From NCBI RefSeq assembly GCF_003665435.1, contig NZ_CP023407.1:5319501-5383500 (forward strand): 64,000 nt of DNA, given 5' to 3'. Positions 1 to 8,671 of this stretch are shown here, piece after piece (the first letter of the stretch is position 1; the number at the start of each line of letters is the position of its first letter). A program made the position numbers and the translations under genes. The DNA is from Streptomyces fungicidicus (lineage in GTDB: Bacteria; Actinomycetota; Actinomycetes; Streptomycetales; Streptomycetaceae). The notes beneath the pieces are model-generated. The model was not told the DNA's origin, searched no databases, and saw nothing but the letters and a program-made list of their open reading frames with translations.

Positions 1-675
1 AAGGCCGCCATCCTCGCCGGGATCGCCTTCCACACGCGCGTGCGGCTCGACGACGTCTACCGCGAGGGCATGACCGAGGTCACCGCCGCCGACTTCGCCT
101 CGGCGAAGGAGATGGGCTGCACCATCAAGCTGCTCGCCATCTGCGAGCGGGCCGGGGACGGGGCGTCGGTCACCGCGCGGGTGCATCCGGCGATGATTCC
201 GCTCAGCCACCCGCTCGCCTCCGTGCGCGGCGCCTACAACGCCGTGTTCGTCGAGTCGGACGCCGCGGGGCAGCTGATGTTCTACGGGCCGGGCGCGGGC
301 GGCGCTCCGACCGCCTCCGCCGTGCTCGGCGACCTGGTCGCCGTGGGGCGCAACCTGGTCGGCGGGACCACCGGTCCGGGAGAGTCCGCGTATGCGGCGC
401 TGCCCGTGTCGTCGATGGGCGAGGTCGTCACGCGGTACCACATCAGCCTGGACGTGGCCGACAAACCGGGTGTTCTCGCCCAGGTCGCGACCGTGTTCGC
501 CGAGCACGGTGTCTCGATCGACACGGTCCGCCAGCAGGGCAAGGACGGTGAGGCATCCCTCGTCGTCGTCACCCACCGTGCGTCCGACGCGGCCCTCAGC
601 GGCGTCGTCGAGGCGTTGCGCAAGCTCGACACCGTGCGCGGTGTCGCCAGCATCATGCGGGTTGAAGGAGAGTAA
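1..675 (+). CDS. hom: Homoserine dehydrogenase, C-terminal part (5' end outside window)
   Basis: The frame is open from base 1, so the N-terminal NAD(P)-binding domain lies outside the window; 224 residues remain of a family usually about 430 long. The enzyme reduces aspartate semialdehyde to homoserine, the branch point to threonine and methionine. The visible part starts late in the catalytic domain (AGIAFHTRV...) and ends with an ACT domain (about bases 430-675, ISLDVADKPGVLAQVA), the module that usually gives feedback control by threonine. The stop is 6 nt before thrC and the thrC Shine-Dalgarno overlaps the hom 3' end, so the two are almost certainly co-transcribed. Confidence 0.95.
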   Translation, partial: KAAILAGIAFHTRVRLDDVYREGMTEVTAADFASAKEMGCTIKLLAICERAGDGASVTARVHPAMIPLSHPLASVRGAYNAVFVESDAAGQLMFYGPGAGGAPTASAVLGDLVAVGRNLVGGTTGPGESAYAALPVSSMGEVVTRYHISLDVADKPGVLAQVATVFAEHGVSIDTVRQQGKDGEASLVVVTHRASDAALSGVVEALRKLDTVRGVASIMRVEGE

Positions 676-681
676 CCAGCA

Positions 682-1740
682 ATGACCCACCAGTGGCGCG
701 GAATCATCGAGGAGTACCGGGACCGGCTGCCGGTATCCGACACCACGCCGGTCGTGACGCTCCGTGAGGGCGGGACGCCGCTCGTGCCCGCGCAGGTGCT
801 CTCCGAGCGCACGGGCTGCGAGGTGCACCTCAAGGTCGAGGGCGCGAACCCGACCGGGTCCTTCAAGGACCGCGGTATGACGATGGCGATCTCCAAGGCG
901 AAGGAGGAGGGAGCCAAGGCCGTCATCTGCGCCTCCACCGGCAACACCTCGGCCTCCGCCGCCGCGTACGGCGTGCGCGCGGGCATGGTCTCGGCCGTGC
1001 TGGTGCCGCAGGGCAAGATCGCGCTCGGCAAGATGGGCCAGGCGCTGGTCCACGGGGCGAAGATCCTCCAGGTCGACGGCAACTTCGACGACTGCCTCAC
1101 GCTGGCCCGCGCGCTGAGCGAAAACTACCCCGTGGCGCTGGTCAATTCGGTCAACCCGGTACGTATCGAGGGGCAGAAGACCGCCGCCTTCGAGATCGTG
1201 GACATGCTGGGCGACGCCCCCGACATCCACGTCCTGCCGGTCGGCAACGCGGGCAACATCACCGCGTACTGGAAGGGCTACAAGGAGTACGCCGCCGACG
1301 GGATCGCCGGCCGGACGCCCCGGATGTGGGGGTTCCAGGCGTCCGGCAGCGCGCCCATCGTGCGCGGCGAGGTCGTCAAGGACCCGTCGACGATCGCCAC
1401 CGCCATCCGGATCGGCAACCCGGCGTCGTGGAACCTCGCGCTCGCCGCGCGGGACGAGTCCGGCGGCGCCATCGACGAGGTGACGGACCGTGAGATCCTG
1501 CGCGCCTACCGGCTGTTGGCGTCGCAGGAGGGCGTCTTCGTCGAGCCCGCGTCCGCCGCGTCGGTCGCCGGTCTGCTGAAGGCCGCCGAGCAGGGCAAGG
1601 TCGACCCCGGGCAGCGGATCGTGTGCACCGTCACGGGCAACGGTCTGAAGGACCCCGACTGGGCCGTCGCCGGCGCCCCGCAGCCGGTCACCGTGCCCGT
1701 CGACGCCGCGACCGCCGCCGAGCGCCTCGGCCTCGTCTAG
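682..1740 (+). CDS. thrC: Threonine synthase
   Basis: A 352-residue PLP enzyme that converts O-phosphohomoserine to threonine, the last step of the pathway. The PLP-lysine motif NPTGSFKDRGM is near the N-terminus with the lysine at K62, and a glycine-rich phosphate loop follows (STGNTSASAAAYG). Length fits the short actinobacterial form. The ATG at 682 has an AAGGAG-type ribosome site inside the end of hom. The kinase gene thrB follows only after a 448-bp gap containing two hairpins, so thrB may have its own promoter instead of sitting in one tight hom-thrC-thrB operon. Confidence 0.96.
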   Translation: MTHQWRGIIEEYRDRLPVSDTTPVVTLREGGTPLVPAQVLSERTGCEVHLKVEGANPTGSFKDRGMTMAISKAKEEGAKAVICASTGNTSASAAAYGVRAGMVSAVLVPQGKIALGKMGQALVHGAKILQVDGNFDDCLTLARALSENYPVALVNSVNPVRIEGQKTAAFEIVDMLGDAPDIHVLPVGNAGNITAYWKGYKEYAADGIAGRTPRMWGFQASGSAPIVRGEVVKDPSTIATAIRIGNPASWNLALAARDESGGAIDEVTDREILRAYRLLASQEGVFVEPASAASVAGLLKAAEQGKVDPGQRIVCTVTGNGLKDPDWAVAGAPQPVTVPVDAATAAERLGLV

Positions 1741-2188
1741 CCTGCCCGTCCCGCGCGGGACAGATGCGTGTCTTCCCGCGTGGGCCACACGGGCCCCCGC
1801 GTGGTTCACGCGGGGCGGACCGTGCGGGACGCACCGCCCGTGCCTGCGCGAAACGGCAAAACCGGCGTAAGGGTGCGCTCCTCCGGGAAAGTCCTCTTCA
1901 GGGGGTGCACAGGGGGCTTGCGACACGCATCGTGCGCCTCCTGTGCGCCCTATGTCGCCAGTCAACCTTCCTTCGATAGGCTGTACTGAACCCGCCCGCC
2001 GCATATGCCGCGGTATCGCGTCGTCCCCGTGGTCCGGAAAGCGGCCCGGAGCGACCCGGAAAGCGGCCGGCCACCCCGGTCGGCCGTCATCCCAGGGGTT
2101 TTCAGCCCTCGAATGTCCATCGAGTGCCACTCGGGTGTCCGCCGGGTGTCGTTCGACAGTCACGCAGCTCAAGGAGAGTCTTCGAGCG
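1741..2188 (+). other. Intergenic region thrC-thrB (448 bp)
   Basis: No convincing gene. The first 80 bp carry two hairpins (listed separately). The rest is GC-rich until a slightly AT-richer stretch around 1960-1990, where TAGGCT at 1977-1982 could be a -10 hexamer for thrB, but no good -35 sits at the right distance. The thrB ribosome site AAGGAGAG (2171-2178) closes the region. Confidence 0.5.
1747..1815 (+). terminator. Two hairpins downstream of thrC
   Basis: 1747-1760 is a self-complementary GTCCCGCGCGGGAC. 1795-1815 is a perfect 9-bp stem (CCCCGCGTG / CACGCGGGG) with a GTT loop. There is no U-tract, as is usual for Streptomyces terminators. Placed 7-75 nt after the thrC stop, they probably reduce read-through into thrB. 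Confidence 0.45.
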
Positions 2189-3106
2189 ATGGCCGGTCCC
2201 GCCTTCCGCGCCGCCGCCGTCCGGGTGCGCGTCCCCGCCACCAGCGCCAACCTGGGCCCGGGCTTCGACGCCCTCGGCCTGGCGCTGGGTCTCTACGACG
2301 ACGTGGTCGTCCGGGTGGCCGACTCCGGGCTGCACATCGACATCGCCGGTGAGGGCGGCGAGACCCTCCCGCGCGACGAGAGCCATCTGCTCGTACGTTC
2401 CCTGCGCACCGCCTTCGACCTGCTCGGCGGACAGCCGCGCGGCCTCGAGATCGTCTGCGCCAACCGCATCCCGCACGGCCGCGGTCTGGGCTCCTCGTCG
2501 GCCGCCATCTGCGCCGGCATCGTCGCCGCCCGCGCCGTGACCATAGGCGGCGAGGCCAGGCTCGACGACACCGCGCTGCTGGAACTCGCCACCGAGATCG
2601 AGGGCCACCCCGACAACGTCGCGGCCTGTCTCCTGGGCGGATTCACCCTGTCCTGGATGGAGGGCGGCGCGGCCCGTGCGATCAGGATGGACCCCGCCGA
2701 ATCCATCGTTCCGGTGGTCTTCGTACCGGGGAAGCCCGTCCTCACCGAGACCGCGCGCGGACTGCTCCCGCGCACCGTGCCGCATGTCGACGCCGCCGCC
2801 AACGCGGGCCGTGCGGCCCTGCTCGTCGAGGCCCTGACCAGGCGCCCCGAGCTGCTGCTGCCCGCCACCGAGGACCGGCTGCACCAGGAGTACCGCGCCC
2901 CGGCCATGCCGGAGAGCGCCGCCCTGGTGGAGCGGCTGCGCGGGGACGGCATCCCCGCGGTGATCTCCGGCGCCGGACCCACGGTGATGGCGCTGGCGGA
3001 CGCGGACACGGCCGACAAGGTCGAGGCATTGGCCGGCAACGACTGGGCCGCCAACCGGCTCAGCCTCGATGTGCGGGGAGCGAGCGTGCTTCCGCTCGCC
3101 ACCTGA
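2189..3106 (+). CDS. thrB: Homoserine kinase
   Basis: GHMP-family kinase that phosphorylates homoserine with ATP to give the substrate of ThrC. The start ATG at 2189 is chosen because AAGGAGAG ends 10 nt upstream and the product, 305 residues beginning MAGPAFRAAAVRVRVPA, has the expected length; the frame is open further upstream but that extension is low-complexity. Visible motifs are the substrate motif PATSANLGPGFD near the N-terminus, the ATP loop PHGRGLGSSSAAICAG, and the C-terminal GHMP motif ISGAGPTVMAL. It lies between thrC and rho. Confidence 0.95.
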   Translation: MAGPAFRAAAVRVRVPATSANLGPGFDALGLALGLYDDVVVRVADSGLHIDIAGEGGETLPRDESHLLVRSLRTAFDLLGGQPRGLEIVCANRIPHGRGLGSSSAAICAGIVAARAVTIGGEARLDDTALLELATEIEGHPDNVAACLLGGFTLSWMEGGAARAIRMDPAESIVPVVFVPGKPVLTETARGLLPRTVPHVDAAANAGRAALLVEALTRRPELLLPATEDRLHQEYRAPAMPESAALVERLRGDGIPAVISGAGPTVMALADADTADKVEALAGNDWAANRLSLDVRGASVLPLAT

Positions 3107-3524
3107 CACGGTTGCCGGATTTCGAGAGGGGGAATGTTTGTTGGATCCGGTAGTGTTAACCTCAAGTCTGCACCCGACCCCACCATGGCGAGGTGCCTCG
3201 TGTCCCCGTCCGGGACAGACATTCTTCCGGGAGCTCCCCAAGCCGCACTGTGTTCTCTGCGACGTACGCGGGCAGTACGCCGTACGCGGACACTGAGCGG
3301 CCCGCCAGCGGGGGTATCCCCTCTGGGGGAGCTTCGGAACAGGTGCGACCACGCCACGTGACACCGGATGCCACGGCTCGGGGAAGCGCCGTCACCAGAA
3401 ATCTCTTCCGCCGCTCAGGCGGACAACCGCCCCGGCACGATCCGCACAGCAAGGACCGATGCCGGACAGCACAACCGGTCGCCGAGCCAGACAGGCCGAC
3501 GTCCGCTCCAGGGAAGGACCCTTC
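3107..3524 (+). promoter_or_regulatory. Long untranslated leader of rho
   Basis: 418 bp without a convincing gene; the short open frames here lack ribosome sites. TAGTGTTAAC at 3151-3160 looks like a -10 region, and GGAAT (3131-3135) with GTT (3155-3157) 19 nt downstream is close to an ECF-type promoter but one base too far apart. A GGGGGTATCCCCT-CTGGGGG element near 3309-3330 resembles a palindromic sequence found between many Streptomyces genes. In other bacteria rho represses itself through its leader; the length here is compatible with that, but I see no direct proof. Confidence 0.4.
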
Positions 3525-5606
3525 GTGAGCGACACCACCGATCTGATGGGCGCACGTGTCGAAGAGACCGCTGCCGCGCCCGCCACGGACGCTTCCGCGC
3601 CTGCCACCGGTGCCGGCTCCCGGCGGCGCCGCGGTACCGGCCTCGAGGGCATGGTGCTGGCCGAGCTGCAACAGGTCGCGTCCGGCCTCGGCATCAGGGG
3701 CACCGCGCGCATGCGCAAGAGCCAGCTGATCGAGGTCATCAAGGAGGCGCAGGCCGCCGGTGGCGCCGCCCCGGCCAAGGCCGAGTCGCCCGCCGCCGAG
3801 ACCAAGCCCAAGCGCCGTGCCACCTCGCGGACCCGTACGGGTGACTCCGCCGAGAAGAAGGCCGACGCCAAGGACGAGCAGGCCCCCGCCGAGAAGGCCG
3901 CGGCCCAGCAGCAGATCGAGATCCCCGGCCAGCCCTCCCCGAAGGCGTCCGGCCAGCCCGAGCAGGGCGAGGAGGCCGCCCCCGCGGAGCGCCGCCGTCG
4001 TCGCGCCACCGCCGAGGCCGGTGCCCCGGCCGGCGCCGCGACCGAGACGATCGCCGCCGAGGCCAAGGCCGAGCCCAAGGCCGAGAACCCCGCCCAGCAG
4101 CAGTCGCAGCAGCAGGGCGACGCCAAGTCCGACCACGACGGCGGCGAGGGCCGCCGCCGCGACCGCCGTGAGCGCGGCCGCGACCGTGACCGCGGGGACC
4201 GTGGCGACCGCGGCGGCGACCGCGGCGACCGTGGTGACCGCGGTGACCGCGGTGACCGCCGGAACAAGGGCGACGACCAGCAGCAGAACCAGGGCGGCGG
4301 CCAGGGCCGTCAGCAGAACCAGCAGGGTGGCGGCGGCCGTCAGGACCGTCAGCAGCACGACGACGACGACTTCGAGGGCGGCCGTCGCGGCCGTCGCGGA
4401 CGCTACCGCGACCGCCGGGGCCGTCGTGGCCGCGACGAGGTGCAGGAGCCGCAGATCAACGAGGACGACGTCCTGATCCCGGTCGCGGGCATCCTGGACA
4501 TCCTCGACAACTACGCGTTCATCCGCACCTCCGGCTACCTGCCCGGCCCGAACGACGTGTACGTCTCCCTCGCCCAGGTCCGCAAGAACGGCCTGCGCAA
4601 GGGCGACCACCTCACCGGCGCGGTGCGCCAGCCCAAGGAGGGCGAGCGCCGCGAGAAGTTCAACGCGCTGGTCCGCCTGGACTCCGTCAACGGCATGGCG
4701 CCCGAACACGGCCGCGGCCGCCCGGAGTTCAACAAGCTCACCCCGCTGTACCCGCAGGACCGGCTCCGCCTGGAGACGGACCCCGGCGTCCTCACCACGC
4801 GGATCATCGACCTCGTGTCGCCGATCGGCAAGGGCCAGCGCGGTCTGATCGTGGCCCCGCCGAAGACCGGCAAGACCATGATCATGCAGGCGGTCGCCAA
4901 CGCGATCACGCACAACAACCCCGAGTGCCACCTGATGGTCGTCCTCGTCGACGAGCGTCCGGAAGAGGTCACCGACATGCAGCGGTCGGTGAAGGGCGAG
5001 GTCATCTCCTCGACCTTCGACCGCCCGGCCGAGGACCACACCACGGTCGCCGAGCTCGCCATCGAGCGCGCCAAGCGTCTGGTGGAGCTGGGTCACGACG
5101 TCGTCGTGCTGCTCGACTCGATCACGCGTCTGGGCCGTGCGTACAACCTCGCCGCCCCGGCTTCCGGCCGCATCCTGTCCGGTGGTGTCGACTCGACCGC
5201 CCTGTACCCGCCGAAGCGCTTCTTCGGTGCGGCCCGCAACATCGAGGACGGCGGCTCGCTGACCATCCTCGCCACCGCCCTGGTGGACACCGGGTCCCGC
5301 ATGGACGAGGTGATCTTCGAGGAGTTCAAGGGCACCGGCAACATGGAGCTCAAGCTCGACCGGAAGCTCGCCGACAAGCGCATCTTCCCCGCGGTGGACG
5401 TCGACGCGTCCGGCACCCGCAAGGAGGAGATCCTGCTCGGCAGCGACGAGCTGGCCATCGTCTGGAAGCTGCGCCGGGTGCTGCACGCGCTCGACTCGCA
5501 GCAGGCGATCGAACTGCTCCTCGACAAGATGAAGCAGACGAAGTCGAACGCCGAGTTCCTGCTGCAGATCCAGAAGACGACGCCGATGCCGGGCAACGGC
5601 GACTGA
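3525..5606 (+). CDS. rho: Transcription termination factor Rho with actinobacterial insertion
   Basis: Hexameric RNA-dependent ATPase that ends transcription of untranslated RNA. The GTG start at 3525 has GGAAGGA 6 nt upstream, giving 693 residues, far longer than the 419 of E. coli. The order is: an N-terminal Rho_N/SAP-like helix domain (MVLAELQQVASGLGIRG), then about 200 residues of Ala/Glu/Lys then Arg/Gly/Asp/Gln-rich disorder (GDRGDRG repeats, poly-Q, GGRRGRRGRYRDRRG), a cold-shock RNA-binding domain (ILDNYAFIRTSGYLPG), then the RecA-like motor with Walker A PPKTGKT and the R-loop/Q-loop region ending PMPGNGD. The insertion is typical of high-GC actinobacteria and adds RNA affinity. A strong hairpin terminator follows. 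Confidence 0.97.
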   Translation: MSDTTDLMGARVEETAAAPATDASAPATGAGSRRRRGTGLEGMVLAELQQVASGLGIRGTARMRKSQLIEVIKEAQAAGGAAPAKAESPAAETKPKRRATSRTRTGDSAEKKADAKDEQAPAEKAAAQQQIEIPGQPSPKASGQPEQGEEAAPAERRRRRATAEAGAPAGAATETIAAEAKAEPKAENPAQQQSQQQGDAKSDHDGGEGRRRDRRERGRDRDRGDRGDRGGDRGDRGDRGDRGDRRNKGDDQQQNQGGGQGRQQNQQGGGGRQDRQQHDDDDFEGGRRGRRGRYRDRRGRRGRDEVQEPQINEDDVLIPVAGILDILDNYAFIRTSGYLPGPNDVYVSLAQVRKNGLRKGDHLTGAVRQPKEGERREKFNALVRLDSVNGMAPEHGRGRPEFNKLTPLYPQDRLRLETDPGVLTTRIIDLVSPIGKGQRGLIVAPPKTGKTMIMQAVANAITHNNPECHLMVVLVDERPEEVTDMQRSVKGEVISSTFDRPAEDHTTVAELAIERAKRLVELGHDVVVLLDSITRLGRAYNLAAPASGRILSGGVDSTALYPPKRFFGAARNIEDGGSLTILATALVDTGSRMDEVIFEEFKGTGNMELKLDRKLADKRIFPAVDVDASGTRKEEILLGSDELAIVWKLRRVLHALDSQQAIELLLDKMKQTKSNAEFLLQIQKTTPMPGNGD
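4196..4259 (+). repeat. 9-bp tandem repeat inside rho
   Basis: Units close to GACCGCGGT or GACCGTGGC repeat in frame about seven times and encode Arg-Gly-Asp triplets in the disordered insertion of Rho. The repeat is coding, not CRISPR-like. Such tracts expand and shrink easily by slippage. Confidence 0.8.
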
Positions 5607-5633
5607 CGTACGCCGTCTCCGCACGTCCGCCGA

Positions 5634-5665
5634 AAAGGGCCGCTCCCGCGAGGGGGCGGCCCTTT
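5634..5665 (+). terminator. rho terminator
   Basis: Perfect 10-bp outer stem AAAGGGCCGC / GCGGCCCTTT (5634-5643 with 5656-5665), extended inward by CCC/GGG, 27 nt after the rho stop. It ends in TTT and is a convincing intrinsic terminator. Confidence 0.85.
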
Positions 5666-5945
5666 CGCGTGCGCCGAGAACTTCACCACAGCGACGGGCA
5701 CGGCGGCCGGGGCGTGACCGTACGCCGCACCCGGAGGAAACCCCAGGTCACACCGGTGAGCACGGCCCCCGGGGCGGACGCCTCGGTCCCTCGGCGCGCA
5801 CCGGTCCGGCACAGGGCGCCGTGCGAGGCTGTGCCGGGTTTCCCGTCCCACCCGACGGCGAGACGATGGGGTCACACGGACCGGACCCGGCCGTGTCTGG
5901 CACCGAGTGCAGGGGGTAGACGACCGCGGAAGAGCTGAGGAGCAC
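5666..5945 (+). other. Intergenic region between rho terminator and LCP gene
   Basis: Roughly 280 bp with no convincing gene, repeat or clear promoter hexamers. It presumably carries the LCP gene promoter; only the GAGGAG ribosome site at its end is recognisable. Confidence 0.4.
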
Positions 5946-7046
5946 ATGCCTGCCGAGAGCACACCGGGCGGCCGGGGCAAGAGCCGCCGCCGCGCACCGC
6001 GCGACACGAGACGCAAAGGGCTGAAGGTCGCCGCCTGGACCGCCGCCGGCATCGTCCTCCTGGGCGGCACCGGCGCCGGATACCTGTACTTCAAGCTCAA
6101 CGGGAACATCCAGAGCCTCGACATCGACCAGGCCCTCGGCACCGACCGGCCCGAGAAGGCCGACGACGGCTCCGAGAACATCCTGGTCCTCGGCTCCGAC
6201 ACCCGCTCCGGCGGCAACAGGAAGCTGGGCGGCGGCACCGACGACGGAAGCGCCCGCTCCGACACCGCGATGGTCGTGCACGTCCACAAGGGCCACAAGA
6301 AGGCCAGTGTGGTCTCCCTGCCGCGCGACACCATCGTCGACCGCCCCGCATGCACCGACACCGGGGGCGGCAGCCACCCCGCCGCGAGCGGCGTGATGTT
6401 CAACTCCGCCTACTCCACGGGCGGGGCGGCCTGCACGGTGAAGACCGTCGAGTCGATGACCGACCTGCGCATGGACCACTACCTGGAGGTCGACTTCAGC
6501 GGCTTCGAGAAGCTCGTCGACGAACTCGGCGGCGTCGAGGTCACCACGACCGAGGACATCGCGGACCCGGACAGCCACCTCGACCTGAAGGCCGGCACCC
6601 ACCGGCTCGACGGGGAGCAGTCCCTCGGCCTGGTCCGCACCCGGCACGGCGTCGGCGACGGCTCCGACCTCGGCCGCATCCAGCTCCAGCAGTCCTTCGT
6701 CAAGGCGCTGATGCGGCAGGTCCAGGAGGTCGGCGTGCTCAGCAACCCCAAGAAGCTGTACGACCTCGCCGACACCGCCACCAAGGCCGTCACCACCGAC
6801 TCCGGCCTCGGCTCGGTCAACTCCCTGATGTCCTTCGCCGACGGGCTGAAGGGCATCCGACCCGGCCACATGACCATGGCCACCATGCCGGTCCGGTACG
6901 ACCCCGCCGACCCCAACCGGGTCCTGCCCGTCGAGGACGAGTCCCGGCTGGTGTGGGACGCCCTCAAGCACGACAGGCCGATCCCGCGGAGCGCCATGGA
7001 GAACCCGTCCGCGGGGGAGGCGCGGGGCGTGATCGACGCCGGGTAG
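5946..7046 (+). CDS. LytR-CpsA-Psr (LCP) family cell-wall glycopolymer transferase
   Basis: A 366-residue membrane-anchored protein. LCP proteins attach lipid-linked anionic polymers such as teichoic acids to peptidoglycan on the outer face of the membrane. The ATG at 5946 has GAGGAG 5 nt upstream; a GTG at 5907 is possible but lacks a good site. Seen: a basic cytoplasmic tail (KSRRRAPRDTRRKG), one membrane helix (residues ~28-46, VAAWTAAGIVLLGGTG), then the LCP domain with ENILVLGSDTRSG, an aspartate in RSDTAMVVHV, SLPRDTIV, and the conserved ARG-type segment LVRTRHGVGDGSDLGRIQ. It fits the WecA/TagO-like gene at 12431. Confidence 0.92.
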   Translation: MPAESTPGGRGKSRRRAPRDTRRKGLKVAAWTAAGIVLLGGTGAGYLYFKLNGNIQSLDIDQALGTDRPEKADDGSENILVLGSDTRSGGNRKLGGGTDDGSARSDTAMVVHVHKGHKKASVVSLPRDTIVDRPACTDTGGGSHPAASGVMFNSAYSTGGAACTVKTVESMTDLRMDHYLEVDFSGFEKLVDELGGVEVTTTEDIADPDSHLDLKAGTHRLDGEQSLGLVRTRHGVGDGSDLGRIQLQQSFVKALMRQVQEVGVLSNPKKLYDLADTATKAVTTDSGLGSVNSLMSFADGLKGIRPGHMTMATMPVRYDPADPNRVLPVEDESRLVWDALKHDRPIPRSAMENPSAGEARGVIDAG

Positions 7047-7109
7047 CGGCGCGGGACCGCACCCCTGTGCGGCACCGACGTCAGGGCGCGGAAATCACCT
7101 CCGGACCGC

Positions 7110-7136
7110 GGGAACAAACGACGGCGGCCCCCGGTT
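7110..7136 (+). promoter_or_regulatory. Candidate sigma-R type promoter of rpmE
   Basis: GGGAAC (7110-7115) and GTT (7134-7136) are separated by exactly 18 nt. The S. coelicolor sigma-R (thiol-stress) consensus is GGAAT-N18-GTT. I recall that rpmE was reported in the sigma-R regulon. C instead of T at the last -35 position is a deviation. Confidence 0.45.
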
Positions 7137-7165
7137 TTGGGAGAAGGCGCCAGTCCTGGCAGACT
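7137..7165 (+). promoter_or_regulatory. Candidate housekeeping promoter of rpmE
   Basis: TTGGGA (7137-7142), 17-bp spacer, CAGACT (7160-7165). This fits the HrdB-type pattern and would start transcription about 70 nt before rpmE. It abuts the candidate sigma-R promoter, so the gene may have tandem promoters. Confidence 0.4.
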
Positions 7166-7240
7166 GGTACGTCGGCCCCGGTTCACGCTCCCGCACCGAG
7201 CGGTGGCGACCCGGAGCCCTCCCGGAACCTAGGAGACACC

Positions 7241-7462
7241 TTGAAGCGCGACATCCACCCCGAGTACGTCGAGACGCAGGTCAGCTGCACCTGTGGCGCG
7301 TCGTTCACCACTCGCAGCACCATCGACAACGGCACCATCCGTGCCGAGGTCTGCTCCGAGTGCCACCCGTTCTACACGGGCAAGCAGAAGATCCTCGACA
7401 CCGGTGGCCGCGTGGCCCGCTTCGAGGCCCGCTTCGGCAAGGCCGCCGGCTCCAAGAAGTAG
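7241..7462 (+). CDS. rpmE: 50S ribosomal protein L31, zinc-binding form
   Basis: A 73-residue protein starting MKRDIHPEYVETQVSCTCG from a TTG codon at 7241 with AGGAGA 5 nt upstream. The first 30 residues match L31 of other bacteria, so the rare TTG start is well supported. Cysteines at C16, C18, C37 and C40 (SCTCG and VCSECH) are the zinc ligands of the C+ form, which acts as a zinc store and is replaced by a Cys-free paralogue under zinc starvation. It lies between the LCP gene and prfA, an order also seen near rho in Bacillus. Confidence 0.95.
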   Translation: MKRDIHPEYVETQVSCTCGASFTTRSTIDNGTIRAEVCSECHPFYTGKQKILDTGGRVARFEARFGKAAGSKK

Positions 7463-7567
7463 CGAGCCTCCAACCGCCGGTCCACGGCCGCGCCCCCGCC
7501 CGGGGGCAGGCCGGGACCGGCGTTTTTGGTCGCCCGCCCTTCACCCACGTACCAGCAGGAGCCCAAG

Positions 7568-8644
7568 ATGTTCGAGGCCGTCGAGGAACTCGTCGCCGAG
7601 CACGCCGACCTGGAGAAGAAGCTCGCCGACCCGTCGGTCCACTCCGACCAGGCCAACGCGCGCAGGCTGAACAAGCGCTACGCCGAGCTCACCCCGATCG
7701 TCGCCACGTACCGCTCCTGGAAGCAGACGGGCGACGACATCGAGACCGCGCGCGAACTGGCCGCCGACGACCCCGACTTCGCCGCCGAGGTCAAGGACCT
7801 GGAGAAGCAGCGCGAGGAGCTCACCGAGAAGCTCCGGCTGCTGCTGGTCCCGCGCGACCCCAGCGACGACAAGGACGTCATCCTCGAGATCAAGGCGGGC
7901 GCGGGCGGCGACGAGTCCGCCCTGTTCGCCGGCGACCTGCTGCGCATGTACCTGCGGTACGCCGAGCGCGTCGGCTGGAAGACCGAGATCATCGACGCCA
8001 CCGAGTCCGAGCTGGGCGGCTACAAGGACGTCCAGGTCGCCGTGAAGACCAAGGGCGGCCAGGGTGCCACCGAGCCCGGCCAGGGCGTGTGGGCGCGGCT
8101 GAAGTACGAGGGCGGCGTGCACCGCGTGCAGCGCGTGCCGGCCACCGAGTCCCAGGGCCGTATCCACACCTCCGCTGCGGGCGTCCTGGTGACGCCCGAG
8201 GCGGAGGAGGTAGACGTCGAGATCAACCCCAACGACCTGCGCATCGACGTCTACCGGTCCTCCGGGCCGGGCGGACAGTCGGTGAACACCACCGACTCCG
8301 CCGTGCGCATCACGCACCTGCCGACCGGAGTCGTCGCCTCCTGCCAGAACGAGAAGAGCCAGCTGCAGAACAAGGAGCAGGCACTGCGTATCCTGCGCTC
8401 CAGGCTGCTCGCCGCGGCGCAGGAGGAGGCGGAGCGGGAGGCCGCCGACGCCCGTCGCAGCCAGGTCCGAACCGTCGACCGCTCCGAGAAGATCCGCACG
8501 TACAACTTCCCGGAGAACCGCATCTCCGACCACCGCGTCGGCTTCAAGGCGTACAACCTGGACCAGGTCCTGGACGGCGACCTCGCCGCGGTGATCCAGG
8601 CCTGCGTCGACGCGGACTCAGCCGCCAAGCTCGCCGCCGCGTAA
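7568..8644 (+). CDS. prfA: Peptide chain release factor 1
   Basis: Reads UAA and UAG stop codons and triggers peptide release. From the ATG at 7568 (CAGGAG 8 nt upstream) the product is 358 residues, standard for RF1; an upstream in-frame start would add 14 untypical residues. Seen: the codon-recognition tripeptide PAT in RVPATESQGRIHT, which separates RF1 from RF2, and the catalytic GGQ (residues 235-237, GPGGQSVNTTD). The gene for its modifying methyltransferase follows 27 nt later, the classic prfA-prmC pair. Confidence 0.97.
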   Translation: MFEAVEELVAEHADLEKKLADPSVHSDQANARRLNKRYAELTPIVATYRSWKQTGDDIETARELAADDPDFAAEVKDLEKQREELTEKLRLLLVPRDPSDDKDVILEIKAGAGGDESALFAGDLLRMYLRYAERVGWKTEIIDATESELGGYKDVQVAVKTKGGQGATEPGQGVWARLKYEGGVHRVQRVPATESQGRIHTSAAGVLVTPEAEEVDVEINPNDLRIDVYRSSGPGGQSVNTTDSAVRITHLPTGVVASCQNEKSQLQNKEQALRILRSRLLAAAQEEAEREAADARRSQVRTVDRSEKIRTYNFPENRISDHRVGFKAYNLDQVLDGDLAAVIQACVDADSAAKLAAA

Positions 8645-8671
8645 GCCCCGAAGACAGTCCGGAGGACCAGC

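Noticed and set aside
2102..3364. 420-codon minus-strand frame over thrB
   Set aside because: Opposite a clear homoserine kinase; Gly/Arg/Val-rich, with no ribosome site.
3193..3528. Upstream reading frame in the rho leader as a leader peptide
   Set aside because: No ribosome site at its start and unremarkable composition; it may be chance in GC-rich DNA.
4196..4259. Short tandem repeat considered as CRISPR or regulatory array
   Set aside because: Units are contiguous 9-mers, in frame in rho and encode RGD; no spacers.
3162..5624. 820-codon minus-strand frame over rho
   Set aside because: Shadow of GC-biased third positions; low-complexity translation opposite a clear rho gene.
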